NCBI GenBank assembly: GCA_015099395.1
Contig: AP024096.1
Coordinates: 1,674,001 to 1,738,000 of the forward strand
Direction: 5' to 3'
DNA from: Ktedonobacteria bacterium brp13
GTDB lineage: Bacteria; Chloroflexota; Ktedonobacteria; Ktedonobacterales; Ktedonobacteraceae
DNA length: 64,000 nt
In this document: one piece after another, positions 36,159 to 45,819 of the stretch
How positions within the stretch are numbered: the first letter of the stretch is position 1
Layout of the letters: each line of letters starts with the position of its first letter
Translations under genes and position numbers: made by a program
Notes under the pieces: model-generated
The model's input: the letters and a program-made list of their open reading frames with translations, nothing else
Databases searched by the model: none
Told to the model about the DNA's origin: nothing

Positions 36159-37309
36159 ACCATCACTCCTGTTCTGGCCACCGTTTCGGGGGTGAACAGG
36201 GGCAAACGGATTTCGATATACGTCCCAGCAGGACTGCTGGCGATCCTACAGGTTCCAGCCAGCGCTTCGATCCGTTCACGCATATTGGCCAGACCAGATC
36301 CTTTCCTGGCGGTGTTGCGCCTGAGAAAACCATGCCCATCATCCTGGATCGTCATGGTAATCTGTGCAGTTGTCCAGGTCAGATGCAGTGCAACGTTGTC
36401 CGCTTCACTATGGCGAGCAACATTGGCCAGCGCTTCTTGAACCACGCGAAACAAGGCTTCTTCCTGATCCAGTGGCGTCGTCCGTTCACCCTGGATATGG
36501 AACGTAACAGGAATACCCATCCGCCGTGACCAATCCTCAGTATACTCTTGCAGCACCGCAACCAGCCCTTTATCGGCCATCGAAGCCGGACGCAGCGCCT
36601 GTATCAAATCGATGAGCGCCTGTTGCGTTTCGGTTGCGAGTTCTTCAGCCTCGGCAAGATGGGTCTGGGCTTTGGTGGGATCGTGGACAAGTGTCTTGCG
36701 TGCCGCCCGCACCAGCAGGGCATTGGCAAAAACCTGTTGTTTTACCGAGTCATGTAAATCACGAGCCAGGCGGTTGCGCTCTTCGACCACAGCCAGTTCC
36801 TGGCGAGTCACCAACAATGTTCGCACCTGCTCAGCCATCCTGTTCAGGTCCAGCGCTAATTGCCCCAGCTCATCGTTTGTAGCGTCGTGCACGGTCACCT
36901 GAAAATCTCCCTGGCTCCAGGCACCGGCTGCCCTGGTAATAGTGCGGAGACGGCGGGTAAGACCCCTGGTAACCACCAGGCCAGTCAGTGTGCCCACCAC
37001 CATTGCCAGAAGCAGAAAGGAGAAGGTCGCTGGTTGCAACTGGGCGAGATACACCGCCCAGTTTCCGGGCAACGTTTGCGGCGGTGCATCTCCCTGGTCA
37101 CTCTGGGCCGGTACAGTGCTGTTACGAGAAACCCTATGAGCAGACAGAGGTACGCTGACACTTGCTCCCTGATGGATCGAGCCAAAGGGCAAAAAGATTG
37201 AGGCGCCTTCGATGACCACTACCGCGACCAGGGTCACCAGAAAATAGGAGAGCGTCACCCGCCAGTACAGACCTCCTGGCAGCCAGCTTCGCCTGAAAGA
37301 GTTGCTCAT
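36155..37309 (-). CDS. NarL-type sensor histidine kinase (cassette 1)
   Basis: This 384-residue kinase has two membrane helices (about 14-36 and 98-122) enclosing an extracytoplasmic loop of about 60 residues, then a HAMP segment (TRRLRTITRAAGAWSQGDFQ), the HisKA_3 H-box ERNRLARDLHDSVKQQ and a HATPase domain (DDGHGF, then GLANMRERI). Start 37309 follows AAAGGAGG; a longer frame upstream has no family content. The small sensor loop is typical of kinases that sense through a partner transporter, as in Bce or LiaS systems (inference). Confidence 0.92.
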   Translation of the reverse strand: MSNSFRRSWLPGGLYWRVTLSYFLVTLVAVVVIEGASIFLPFGSIHQGASVSVPLSAHRVSRNSTVPAQSDQGDAPPQTLPGNWAVYLAQLQPATFSFLLLAMVVGTLTGLVVTRGLTRRLRTITRAAGAWSQGDFQVTVHDATNDELGQLALDLNRMAEQVRTLLVTRQELAVVEERNRLARDLHDSVKQQVFANALLVRAARKTLVHDPTKAQTHLAEAEELATETQQALIDLIQALRPASMADKGLVAVLQEYTEDWSRRMGIPVTFHIQGERTTPLDQEEALFRVVQEALANVARHSEADNVALHLTWTTAQITMTIQDDGHGFLRRNTARKGSGLANMRERIEALAGTCRIASSPAGTYIEIRLPLFTPETVARTGVMV

Positions 37310-37437
37310 CGTTGTCGCCTCCTTTATGTGCCGATGGGAAATGCATTTGTTCTGAGACCATTGTAGAACAGCCTCCTTTACAGCAGAGTGGTCACGATAC
37401 ATCGGACCACTCTGCGTCTGCCTGTCATTCCTGCCTG

Positions 37438-39849
37438 TCATTCGTAGCGTAACATATCCGCAATCCGCAATTGCGAAGCTCTGAAAGCCGGAAGAATACT
37501 CGCCAGGGTGGCAATCAGCAGAACCGCGACAACCATCACGATGAGGGCTGAGGTGTCCAGCAGAAAATCGACCTGGAGAAACAGCTTGCCCATTAATTGC
37601 ACAAACCCATAGGCCATAGGAATGCCTACCAGAGCTCCCAACAGCAAGGCGATACCTCCCAGAGACATGCCTTCCACCCAAAAAATCTGGGCTACCCGCC
37701 AGGAACTCCCACCCATCGAGCGCAACATCCCGATCTCGCGTTTTCTCTCCAGCACCGACGCGGCCAGGGCGTTGGCAAGTCCCAGTATGCCGACACTGCC
37801 GACGATCAGCGCCACGCTATATAACAGAGCATAGAAGATGTAAAAACCCTGTTGCTGTTGCGCAACCAGCGCCTGATGCGTCATAACAGGACCAGATCCA
37901 CCTATGGAGTGCCCTGTGCTGCCGTTGGGATAGAACTGGTCAACCTGGTTGACAAGCGTCACAAGAGCTGCTGCTGAGTTATCGCGGGCCTGCACCAGGA
38001 GATCCGTGACAATACCGAGATTCGGATTTGAAGTGCCCAGTTGATCGACCACGTCATTCGTGGTAATAAGCTCGCCGACTCGCCCCAAATCCTGTTGCGG
38101 TTGATGGACGATGCCAATCACCGTCAGGGTCAGATTCGATACCAGCAGGGTCTGGCCAACCTGTAAACCAGACGTCTGAGCGAACCGCTCATTGATGAGC
38201 ACTGCGTCGGTATCGTTGGCTGTGAGCCAGCGTCCGCTCAGAAGAGTCGGTTGATAGATCCGGGTGTCCACCTGAAAACCCTCCATATCCACCTTGCCCC
38301 ACTGGGTGGTGAGCCCATCACCTTCCACTTGCGTCGCGGTCTCAACGCGCTTGACATTCGTCAGCGCCTGGATCTGCGAGCTGAGCGTTTGAGCTTGCCT
38401 CCCGTTGGGAGGTACATCTGCTTGCACGTCATAGTGGCTATTGGCCGTAATATCAGCAATCATCTGATTGGTGGAAGCGCTGGTCGTCTGGACCGTCAGG
38501 AAGGTTGCCCCCGCCAGGGTCAGCGTTAGCAAGGTCAATATCGCCCGTCCTCGCCTGCGAAAAACGCCGCGCAGGCCCAGCCAGGTTGTCTGGGAGAGCA
38601 AGCCCATCCGCTCGCCCGAGCCGCGCACCCGACGCCGACGCTGCCCGGAGCTGATGCCATAGCCCGCGAAGGCCTCACGCACTGTGATGCGGGTACCCAT
38701 CCAGAGCGGAATGAAAGCAGCCAGTAGAGGAACGCCAAAGCCTACCCCCAGGCTGAGGATGACAATCCATGGGTCCACATAAAATGGGCCAAGATCAATA
38801 TCATTGACCAGAGCAGAGGCCAGCGGATAGCCCAACACCAGCCCCAGAGCGATCCCAGGCAATGTCCCCAGAATGCTATAGATCCACACCGAAACCAGGT
38901 AGCCGCGCAGAATTGTGCCCCGGGTTCCCCCAAGCGCTTTCATTGTCCCCATCATCTGGGTTTGTTCAGCCACGAGGGTGATAATGGTATTGAGTATCAG
39001 CATGCTACTCAAGAGAACTGCCAGAATTGCCAGCAAGCGCAACAGAGTAAAGACTCCGCCGATAGCCGTGAGGAGAGCCGTATTAAAAGGCGTTGGATAC
39101 GATATCCCTTTAATCGTCACCCCCCTGGCCTTCAGCACAGCGGCAACCGCAGTAGCCGTAGAACTCTCCAGCTTCGTATTTTTCACCTTGAAAGCGACCG
39201 CATAACTGAGCTGTGGTCCAATCTGCGATGAGACCGTTGCGCCAAATGCCTGTTGAAAGCCATCCATGCTGACATAGCCTCTGGCTGTTCGCGTGGAGAC
39301 CGGACTTGCCAGGCCCTGCGTGCGGGCAAAACCCACCACCTTGAGTGTTGTCGTCGCATCCGGGCTCGTATTGACCGTGACCGTATCCCCGATAGCGATA
39401 TGCTGCAATTGCTGATCACCATATTCCAGCACAATTTCACCCACTCCTGGATAACGTCCGCTGGTCAACTGAAACGGGGTGATCGCCACCTGTTGCATAT
39501 CAGGAAAACTGAGAATGCCCATGCCAAAACCGCCGTGGGGCGCAGCACTCACATTCCAGCTGGTGTCTATCTCAGCCTGCATCTGGATAGCCTGAATGTT
39601 GTCTACTGCAGCCAATGACGAGGTAAGCGCAGGCACCAGTTTGTCCACTGCCACATCGACATCGGGATAATTCGCAGCCGAACCCATGCTATAGGCATAG
39701 GCATTGAAGATCGTGGCCTGGGTAAAGTTGATCACGGTCAGACCAAAGACCCCGATAAAGATACCCATGACCACCATAAACGTGCGGCCCTTGCGCCTGG
39801 TGACATCGGCGAACGATTTTTTCCGTCTGGCATTCATCCTGGCATTCAT
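37438..39849 (-). CDS. FtsX/MacB-type ABC transporter permease (cassette 1)
   Basis: This 803-residue permease has an N-terminal helix (RTFMVVMGIFIGVFGLTVIN), a periplasmic MacB-like domain and two FtsX modules (about residues 270-400 and 690-800), the latter including RKREIGMLRSMGGSSWRVAQ. The layout is that of a fused, two-module exporter permease. The start overlaps the ATPase stop (ATGA). The start codon lies in a 12-bp tandem repeat (ATGAATGCCAGR twice), giving MNARMNARR. The paralogue is at 52649. Confidence 0.92.
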   Translation of the reverse strand: MNARMNARRKKSFADVTRRKGRTFMVVMGIFIGVFGLTVINFTQATIFNAYAYSMGSAANYPDVDVAVDKLVPALTSSLAAVDNIQAIQMQAEIDTSWNVSAAPHGGFGMGILSFPDMQQVAITPFQLTSGRYPGVGEIVLEYGDQQLQHIAIGDTVTVNTSPDATTTLKVVGFARTQGLASPVSTRTARGYVSMDGFQQAFGATVSSQIGPQLSYAVAFKVKNTKLESSTATAVAAVLKARGVTIKGISYPTPFNTALLTAIGGVFTLLRLLAILAVLLSSMLILNTIITLVAEQTQMMGTMKALGGTRGTILRGYLVSVWIYSILGTLPGIALGLVLGYPLASALVNDIDLGPFYVDPWIVILSLGVGFGVPLLAAFIPLWMGTRITVREAFAGYGISSGQRRRRVRGSGERMGLLSQTTWLGLRGVFRRRGRAILTLLTLTLAGATFLTVQTTSASTNQMIADITANSHYDVQADVPPNGRQAQTLSSQIQALTNVKRVETATQVEGDGLTTQWGKVDMEGFQVDTRIYQPTLLSGRWLTANDTDAVLINERFAQTSGLQVGQTLLVSNLTLTVIGIVHQPQQDLGRVGELITTNDVVDQLGTSNPNLGIVTDLLVQARDNSAAALVTLVNQVDQFYPNGSTGHSIGGSGPVMTHQALVAQQQQGFYIFYALLYSVALIVGSVGILGLANALAASVLERKREIGMLRSMGGSSWRVAQIFWVEGMSLGGIALLLGALVGIPMAYGFVQLMGKLFLQVDFLLDTSALIVMVVAVLLIATLASILPAFRASQLRIADMLRYE

Positions 39850-40625
39850 CGTCCTCCCTCCATGGAAGAGACCAGCAGCGCATTTGCCCCCTGCTGCTCA
39901 ACGATGCAACCATCGAGGAGACCTATGCGAGCCTGAGCGCGGGCAGCTAACTCATGATCATGAGTGACATAAATGACCGTCTTCCCCTGCTGCGTCAAAC
40001 CAGCAAGGGTCGCAAACACTTCGTGCGCCATCTGCGAATCCAGATTGCCCGTCGGCTCATCGGCAATCAAGACCGGCGGATTATTCGCCAGTGCCCGCGC
40101 AATGGCTACCCGCTGCTGCTGCCCACCAGAAAGCTCGCTGGGCAAGCGACGAGCAAACGCACTCAGCCCCACAGTTTCCAGACACTCCTGAGCGCGCTTC
40201 CGCCAGTCTCGTTTTGGTAACCCACCGCCTTTGCCTAACTCAAGAGCCAGCAAGACATTCTCCATAGCCGTCAGCGTCGGCACCAGTTGGAAAAACTGAA
40301 ATATGACCCCGACGTGCTGTCCACGCCAGCGAGCGAGGGCATTCTCGCTGCGTCCCCCTAGTTCCTCATTGCCAAAGATCACCCGCCCACTGGTTGGACG
40401 ATCAACCCCTGTCAGCATATTGAGCAGGGTAGATTTGCCACTCCCAGAAGGGCCATTGATGGCGAACAGAGATCGCTCAGGCACGCTAAAAGTTACATCA
40501 CGTAGAATAACGGTTTTCTGGCTACGCGTCGAGATCACCCGCGAAAGATGCTCTACTCGCACCAACGGATGACCCGCCGGGGCGAAAGCGGTGAGAGACG
40601 GCGAGAGGGGCTGCTGCATATACAT
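39846..40625 (-). CDS. MacB/LolD-type ABC transporter ATPase (cassette 1)
   Basis: About 259 residues with Walker [11 protein letters not shown]-loop [19 protein letters not shown], signature [20 protein letters not shown], Walker [14 protein letters not shown] and the H-loop VTHDHELA. The start is either ATG 40625 or the second ATG at 40619, which is better spaced from AAGGAAGG. It forms the exporter with the downstream permease and is overlapped with it. No promoter was identified upstream. Confidence 0.93.
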   Translation of the reverse strand: MYMQQPLSPSLTAFAPAGHPLVRVEHLSRVISTRSQKTVILRDVTFSVPERSLFAINGPSGSGKSTLLNMLTGVDRPTSGRVIFGNEELGGRSENALARWRGQHVGVIFQFFQLVPTLTAMENVLLALELGKGGGLPKRDWRKRAQECLETVGLSAFARRLPSELSGGQQQRVAIARALANNPPVLIADEPTGNLDSQMAHEVFATLAGLTQQGKTVIYVTHDHELAARAQARIGLLDGCIVEQQGANALLVSSMEGGR

Positions 40626-40943
40626 TTCCTTCCTTTCACGAGCCTGAAGCTGGCGCGTCAGACGCCCGCACTCCGGCTGTTGCTCATTCGGGCTGTTGCT
40701 CATTCGGGCGCACGTTGTTCTCGTTTGCCCTCACGAGCAAGTATGCCCCGTACAGCGTGAAAGGGGATCGTCCTGTGGGTGGATTCGCACCTGTACTCAA
40801 GTTGGATTTTGGTCAAATAGAGGGAATAGAGGGACAGGAGGAAAGAAAAGAAGCTCTCACCGTCGAGGAACCAAAGGCTGCGAGCAATTAGCCCATTTTT
40901 GGACGAATTCTTTTGTACTATCCCTCTCTGTCCGCTGCTCTTC
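40626..40943. other. intergenic region upstream of cassette 1
   Basis: About 320 bases with no gene, holding copy 3 of the dispersed 31-bp repeat (40891-40918) and a 13-bp duplication of TTGCTCATTCGGG at about 40680-40706. Confidence 0.5.
40891..40918 (+). repeat. dispersed repeat, copy 3
   Basis: GCCCATTTTTGGACGAAT then TTGTACTATCCCT resembles 7701-7733 with a two-base insertion and a few substitutions. Confidence 0.6.
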
Positions 40944-41540
40944 TCACACTCCTCGCTCGCTTTCTGGTTCTCCCACCGGAAACCGTATCGGTTTTGGTTC
41001 CCCAACGCGCCTGGTTCGTTTGGGTTTCGCAGCAGGCGTTGAAGTTGGAGCATCGGTCGAAGCCTCGCGTGCGTTGGATGTATCCGCTGCTGGTTTGTTC
41101 TCCTGATCGGCATGGCGGGCGTCGGTCTCGTCTGCGGTTCTCTTCTTGCGCCCACGTTTCGCGGGGGTGGTTGGGGATGTTCCCTCTTCCTCAGCCTGGG
41201 CCGCGCGATCCGCCTCCTGCTCTGCGACTTGTGCCTCGACCTTTTTGCGCGTCCGGGTCTTTTTGGCAGGTTTCGATGGGGCTGCCTCTTCCTTCTCGAC
41301 CTTCTGATCTTCCACCGACTCCATTCCCACGGGTGCAGGCGAGGGTCCATCAGTCTGTGCCGCCTCCGTCTCGGTGGGCGTATCGCGTGGGGGAAGTGGG
41401 GGAACGGGAGCGATTAACTCGCCGCCTTGGAGCAGCCGCCACACATGCTCCCGGTTCGCTTCTGTGTGGTTCAACCGCTGCTCTCCTTCGTAGGCATCCA
41501 GGGCCATTTGCCGGTAGACCTCTACCGGGGGTCCCAACAT
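40944..41540 (-). CDS. highly charged AT-hook-like protein, N-terminus replaced
   Basis: This 198-residue frame is rich in Ala, Lys, Arg, Glu and Thr. The N-terminal about 45 residues (VYRQMALDAYEGEQRLNHTE) look folded; the rest is low-complexity with basic AT-hook-like clusters KKTRTRKK, KRGRKKR and KPKRTRR. It may bind DNA. Its ATG lies inside the left arm of inverted-repeat element G, so the original N-terminus was probably replaced or lost when the element inserted. I do not recognise the family. Base composition is consistent with coding, but a chance frame cannot be excluded. Confidence 0.5.
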   Translation of the reverse strand: MLGPPVEVYRQMALDAYEGEQRLNHTEANREHVWRLLQGGELIAPVPPLPPRDTPTETEAAQTDGPSPAPVGMESVEDQKVEKEEAAPSKPAKKTRTRKKVEAQVAEQEADRAAQAEEEGTSPTTPAKRGRKKRTADETDARHADQENKPAADTSNAREASTDAPTSTPAAKPKRTRRVGEPKPIRFPVGEPESERGV

Positions 41541-41801
41541 TTTTTCCCTGCGTTTTCCCCGCTAAGCAAGAGAGGAAAGAGGGAGCAACAGAAGTATTTG
41601 GGGAGAGAATGAGCTTCTTGCAGGCCTCTTTGGGTTCCACAGGAAGAGGAAAAAGAGGTTTGCCACGCAACTTGGCGGGTTCACGCTGGCTCCTTGGTGT
41701 CTCTCGACCCAGTACGCATCTTGAAATACTTCTTTATTCTCTTCTGCATGTATTGCTAGATACTTAGCGGGGAAAACGCAGGGAAAAAATGTCGGGACCC
41801 C
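41528..41801. repeat. inverted-repeat element G (274 bp, 39-bp arms)
   Basis: 41528-41566 and 41763-41801 are reverse complements with one mismatch (GGGGTCCCRACATTTTTTCC...). It overlaps the start of the charged-protein gene on the left and directly touches element F on the right. Non-coding interior. Confidence 0.9.
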
Positions 41802-41989
41802 TATTAGGCCCGCCGGAGAAATTTACAACGTTAAGGGTTTCCGCATGCTCGTTGCGAAAAATCGACGGTTCTTTTGCTACCAATTTGGGTAAGTAATCAG
41901 TAGCATTCAAGGTGCAAAACAGGTAATTATAGTCTGCTTTTCTCTTGTTTTTCCTTCGCGTTGTAAAGTTTGTCAGCGGGCCTAATAGG
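41800..41989. repeat. inverted-repeat element F (190 bp, 31-bp arms)
   Basis: Arms 41800-41830 and 41959-41989 match at 26 of 31 positions, with CCTATTAGGCCCGC outside and TTTACAACG inside. It shares two bases with the end of element G. Confidence 0.8.
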
Positions 41990-42205
41990 CCGGCATGAGC
42001 CATTTAATTGTCAAATTTACAATAACGCACCTCATCCTCCAGTTGTCAATGACTCCATCTCCTCTGCCCCCTTGTCTTCGAGGATGCTCAAACCTTTGCC
42101 CTGCTCACATAGTTCGTGTCTTGCCTGGCACTCGCGAACCTTTTGTGGCTCTCGCTCGTAACAGGGAACAGCACACGACTGAAAGGAGCCGCAAAGCCGC
42201 GTTCC
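41990..42205. other. transposon-end-like sequence before sigma operon
   Basis: CATTTAATTGTCAAATTTAC at about 42004-42023 recurs in inverted orientation at about 48169-48188 as CATTTAATTATCAAATTTAC. The pair brackets the sigma/ABC-2 operon. No gene is seen; a GAAAGGAG lies at 42181, too far from the sigma start. Confidence 0.55.
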
Positions 42206-42775
42206 ATGCAAGAGAGAAGCGATGAACAGTTGATGACTGCCGTGATGGCAGGCGACCAGGTGGCATTAGCTGCGCTGGTGACGCGCCATCATGCCCCACT
42301 GCTCGGTTATCTCTATCGTCTCGCCGGTGGCGACCGTCCGTTGGCCGAAGATCTGGTCCAGGAAACGCTGCTGCACGTGCTGCGGCAGCGCTCGTATCGA
42401 GGTGATCGCCTGTTCAAGCCCTGGCTCTACATGATTGCCACCAATCTGGCCCGCGACTATTTCAAGTCAGCTGCGGTGCGACAACGCTGGCGAGAGGGAG
42501 ATGAAGAGGAAGCATTGCTCCATCTGTATGATCGAGAGCCTTCCCCAGAAGAACATGCCCTGGCGGCGGAGCAGGGCAGCGAGGTGCGAGCGGCGCTCGC
42601 TCAGCTTGGTGAGGACTATTGCATCGTGTTGTTACTCCGCTTTTATCAGGGCTTCAGCTTACAGGAAATTGCTGAGACACTTCGTATCCCGCTCGGGACG
42701 GTCAAGTCACGGCTCTCGGTGGGCATTCACCGCTTGCGCGCCCGGCTTTCCCCAGTTCAGGAAGGAGTAGAGTAG
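42206..42775 (+). CDS. ECF-type RNA polymerase sigma factor (second operon)
   Basis: 189 residues with sigma region 2 (YLYRLAGGDRPLAEDLVQET, WLYMIATNLARDYFKS) and region 4 (FSLQEIAETLRIPLGTVKSR). Start 42206 begins the conserved part, though the nearest ribosome site is 18 bases away; the frame continues upstream without family content. It ends exactly one codon before the next gene, so the two are coupled. The operon parallels 1-3032. Confidence 0.88.
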   Translation: MQERSDEQLMTAVMAGDQVALAALVTRHHAPLLGYLYRLAGGDRPLAEDLVQETLLHVLRQRSYRGDRLFKPWLYMIATNLARDYFKSAAVRQRWREGDEEEALLHLYDREPSPEEHALAAEQGSEVRAALAQLGEDYCIVLLLRFYQGFSLQEIAETLRIPLGTVKSRLSVGIHRLRARLSPVQEGVE

Positions 42776-43630
42776 ATGTCCTATCCCCAATCATCCTGGC
42801 CCATCGAGCGACCAGAGCAGTTGGCAGATATGCTGCACGAGCAAGGAGCCTCGCCAGAGGAGTGTGCCGATCTGCTCCCAGCCTTGCTTCGTCTGTCCGA
42901 GTGGCAGGCACCGCAGCCTTCGCCAGCAGAGACCCGGCGCCTGCTTGCCGTGCTTGCGCCAGAACTGCCAGCGACCTCGCCCGTGCGCCAGGCCATCCGC
43001 GAGCACCGACAGCATCGCGTGGCCTTTCTGCTGGCAACGGCCCGCGCGCAGGTCAGCCTCTTTGGGCTGGGCTTCTGGCTGGTGAGCGCGCTCGTCACCT
43101 TGATCGGCGCAGCGGTTGTATTGAGCAACGTGGTTTCCGATCAGGAAGTGGTGTTGCGCGCCAGCGGGCCGTTGCTGGCCTTCCTGGGAACCATCGTCGC
43201 CTTTCGCGGGAGAGGTGCGCGGGTGCTGGAATTGGAACTGGTCTGCCTGCCCTCTCCGCTACAACTGGCCCTGGCTCGGCTAGTGATTGTGCTGGGCTAC
43301 GATGTGGGCCTGGGTCTTGCATTGAGCCTGGTGCTCTGGGCGGGTGGCAGCGGACAGGTTTTGGCGCTGACGCTCGCCTGGCTCATGCCCTTACTCCTGG
43401 TCGCGGGACTGGCCCTGCTGCTTTCGCTCCGCCTCCCGGTCCAGGCCGCAGCTTCCCTGGCCTATGGGAGTTGGCTGGCCTTCCTGGTCATCAGCAGTGC
43501 GACCAATCTCCAGGCGCTCCTGCTCACGCCAACACTGCTCGTACTGCCGGGCTGCATTGGTCTAGCGTTGTTAGCCATTGCGCTGCTGCGCATCCATACC
43601 GACATGCATCGCCTGCTACCTCATCCCTAA
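42776..43630 (+). CDS. membrane protein in the anti-sigma position
   Basis: This 284-residue protein starts directly after the sigma stop (TAGATG). The first 85 residues are soluble and Glu/Leu-rich (ERPEQLADMLHEQGASPEEC) with no zinc-finger triad. About six membrane helices follow. The position and topology match the anti-sigma protein at 1459-2415, but the H-C-C zinc motif is absent, so if it restrains the sigma factor it does so in another way. No other family resemblance is seen. Confidence 0.75.
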   Translation: MSYPQSSWPIERPEQLADMLHEQGASPEECADLLPALLRLSEWQAPQPSPAETRRLLAVLAPELPATSPVRQAIREHRQHRVAFLLATARAQVSLFGLGFWLVSALVTLIGAAVVLSNVVSDQEVVLRASGPLLAFLGTIVAFRGRGARVLELELVCLPSPLQLALARLVIVLGYDVGLGLALSLVLWAGGSGQVLALTLAWLMPLLLVAGLALLLSLRLPVQAAASLAYGSWLAFLVISSATNLQALLLTPTLLVLPGCIGLALLAIALLRIHTDMHRLLPHP

Positions 43631-43719
43631 GCTTCGCGAACCTTTTGGGGAGTTGGAACGTCCAGAGTGGACGTGCATCCACGGGCTGCACTGCCACATT
43701 CACACACAAGGAGAATCCT

Positions 43720-44682
43720 ATGAATACCACAGCGCTGACCAGTCTTAGTCAGCAAACTCGGTCTACCCAGCGCCCGCATCCGCTCCTGAGCGTCATGGCC
43801 TGGGACCTGCGACGCTTCAGCGCCAGTCTCCTCTTTTGGGTGCAAGCCCTCTGCTTCTTCTGTCTGGTGCTCTTCGTGACGTGGTCAACGCGGATGCCAG
43901 GTCATCCCTTCGATCTCGCGAATAGCCACGGGGCGATCAACGGCTCCATTGCTGGAACCAGCGCCTGGGGACTGCTGACCAGCAGCCTTCCAACCGGTCC
44001 TTTGTTGCTGCTGGTTCTCCTCTTGCCCTTTGTCACGACGGATGGGGTGACGCGGGATCTGCACCGACGCACCCACGAACTGCTCCTGACGACGGCACTG
44101 CCAACCTGGGCGTATGTCTGGGGGCGCTACCTGGTGGGCCTGGTGATGAGCCTGGGGCTGGCGGGGCTGGCGCTGGGCGCCACGCTGGGGATGGGCTTGC
44201 TGTTGCACCTGAGCATTCCGGCATATCCTCTGCCTCCGATCGGTGCGGTGCTGCTCCTCTGGGTCGGCATGGTCGTGCCAGCAACGGTTCTGGTCAGCAG
44301 TGTCAGCTTCGCTCTTGGCACCTTGCTTCCGCGCCTGACCAATCTGGTCAAGATCGGGATCATGGTGGTGTGGATCGTGGGGGCCATGATTCTCCCCAGC
44401 GGACTCGACACCACCAGCCTCCCTACCTGGTACATCAATTGGGACCCGACCAGTGTGGTCACTGCGCAAGGGATACTCCCCCAGTATATCGCTGATTTCG
44501 GCAACCAGACCCGCACGGTCACCAGCGCGGCGCAATTCCAGCAGATCCTCCTCACCCTTGAGAACAAGATGCCTGACCTTGGGGTCTGGTTCGTGTCACA
44601 TCTGCTATTGGCTGGGGTCAGCCTGGTGCTGGTGCTGGTCGCGGCCCTCGCTTTCAAGCGCTCCCGCGAGGTGCTCAACTAA
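43720..44682 (+). CDS. ABC-2 type transporter permease
   Basis: This 320-residue protein has about six membrane segments. The cytoplasmic loop VTRDLHRRTHELLLTTALPT and the following YVWGRYLVGLVMSL are the typical ABC-2 gate region. Start 43720 follows AAGGAG; a long frame further upstream is a shadow of the previous gene. It pairs with the ATPase at 44728 to form an exporter. Confidence 0.88.
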   Translation: MNTTALTSLSQQTRSTQRPHPLLSVMAWDLRRFSASLLFWVQALCFFCLVLFVTWSTRMPGHPFDLANSHGAINGSIAGTSAWGLLTSSLPTGPLLLLVLLLPFVTTDGVTRDLHRRTHELLLTTALPTWAYVWGRYLVGLVMSLGLAGLALGATLGMGLLLHLSIPAYPLPPIGAVLLLWVGMVVPATVLVSSVSFALGTLLPRLTNLVKIGIMVVWIVGAMILPSGLDTTSLPTWYINWDPTSVVTAQGILPQYIADFGNQTRTVTSAAQFQQILLTLENKMPDLGVWFVSHLLLAGVSLVLVLVAALAFKRSREVLN

Positions 44683-44727
44683 AGGCTTCGAGCGTGAGCG
44701 CGCAAAAAAGAAAGAGAGAGAACAGAG

Positions 44728-45603
44728 ATGGAATTGATGATTGAACACCTCAGCAAGCGCTATGGGCAACACTTCGCGCTGCGCGAGCTGTCACTGCGCT
44801 GCGAGCGGGGCATGGTGGGGCTGGTGGGGCCCAACGGCGCGGGCAAGACGAGCTTGATGCGTATGATCGCGACGCTGTTAGAGCCCACCGAGGGAACGAT
44901 CCGCTGGAACGGGCAGGACATCCACACCCATGGCCAGGCGCTCCGGCAGGTCTTGGGCTATCTGCCCCAGGATTTTGGTGTCTATCCGGAGTTCACGGGA
45001 CGACAGTTTCTGCGCTACCTGGCTACGATGAAAGGGCTACCCAAGCCGCTTGCCTACCGGCGCGTCGATGAGGTGTTGGAGATTGTGCAACTGGAGCAGG
45101 TGGCCGACCGCAAACTGCCTACCTATTCCGGCGGCATGAAGCAGCGCATCGGTATCGCGCAGGCCTTGCTCAACGACCCCGAACTCTTGATTGTCGATGA
45201 GCCGACCGTCGGGCTCGATCCCGCCGAGCGCGTGCGTTTTCGCACCCTGCTCTCCACCCTGACTAGCAACCGGATTGTTCTGCTGAGTACGCATATCATC
45301 AGCGATGTGGAGGCCGTGGCCAACCGCTTGTTGATTTTGCAGGAGGGGCGCGTGCTGGCTGATACGACGCCAGCGGCGTTGCTGGCACAAACCGCAGGCA
45401 GGGTCTGGAGTGTGACCACCGATCAGGCCACGGCCTTGCAGTTACAAGCGAGCTATCAAGTTAGCACAATGGTCAACCAGATGCACGGCGTCACCTTGCG
45501 CATCGTTAGCGTCACACGCCCACACGCAGCTGCGGTCGCCATTGACCCCAGCCTGGAAGACGCCTATCTGCTGGCGACGGGCAGGCAAGCGGTTCGTCTC
45601 TAA
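44728..45603 (+). CDS. ABC transporter ATPase (ABC-2/DRA type)
   Basis: This 291-residue protein has Walker A GPNGAGKTS, Q-loop YLPQDFGVYPEFTGRQFLRY, signature YSGGMKQRIGIAQALLNDPE, Walker B LLIVDEPTVGLDP and H-loop STHIISD, plus a C-terminal extension of about 75 residues as in drug-exporter ATPases. GAAAGAGAGAGAACAGAG precedes the start. It energises the ABC-2 permeases on either side. Confidence 0.93.
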   Translation: MELMIEHLSKRYGQHFALRELSLRCERGMVGLVGPNGAGKTSLMRMIATLLEPTEGTIRWNGQDIHTHGQALRQVLGYLPQDFGVYPEFTGRQFLRYLATMKGLPKPLAYRRVDEVLEIVQLEQVADRKLPTYSGGMKQRIGIAQALLNDPELLIVDEPTVGLDPAERVRFRTLLSTLTSNRIVLLSTHIISDVEAVANRLLILQEGRVLADTTPAALLAQTAGRVWSVTTDQATALQLQASYQVSTMVNQMHGVTLRIVSVTRPHAAAVAIDPSLEDAYLLATGRQAVRL

Positions 45604-45819
45604 CCGGAGTACGCGCGCCCATCGCCAGGAGGGGCGTCTGGCTCACCTGTACTCGAGAGCGCCAGTGGATCTCTCGCATCACAGCGCTCTCGCCATCCGA
45701 CGAGAAGAGCAAGAACTCCTCTCGCGGGTACAAGAGTAAACAGGAGGAAGCAGGAACGCATATGGCTCTTCTTCCTCCTCTTTCGTTCTCTGGGAAATAC
45801 AGCATTCTGTGGAGGAACC

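Noticed and set aside
40700..41350. 216-codon minus-strand Arg/Pro-rich frame
   Set aside because: It is an out-of-frame shadow of the charged protein at 40944-41540 and then non-coding DNA.
42862..43719. N-terminal extension of the ABC-2 permease frame
   Set aside because: It overlaps the preceding membrane-protein gene in another frame and is low-complexity; a good ribosome site and homologous start exist at 43720.
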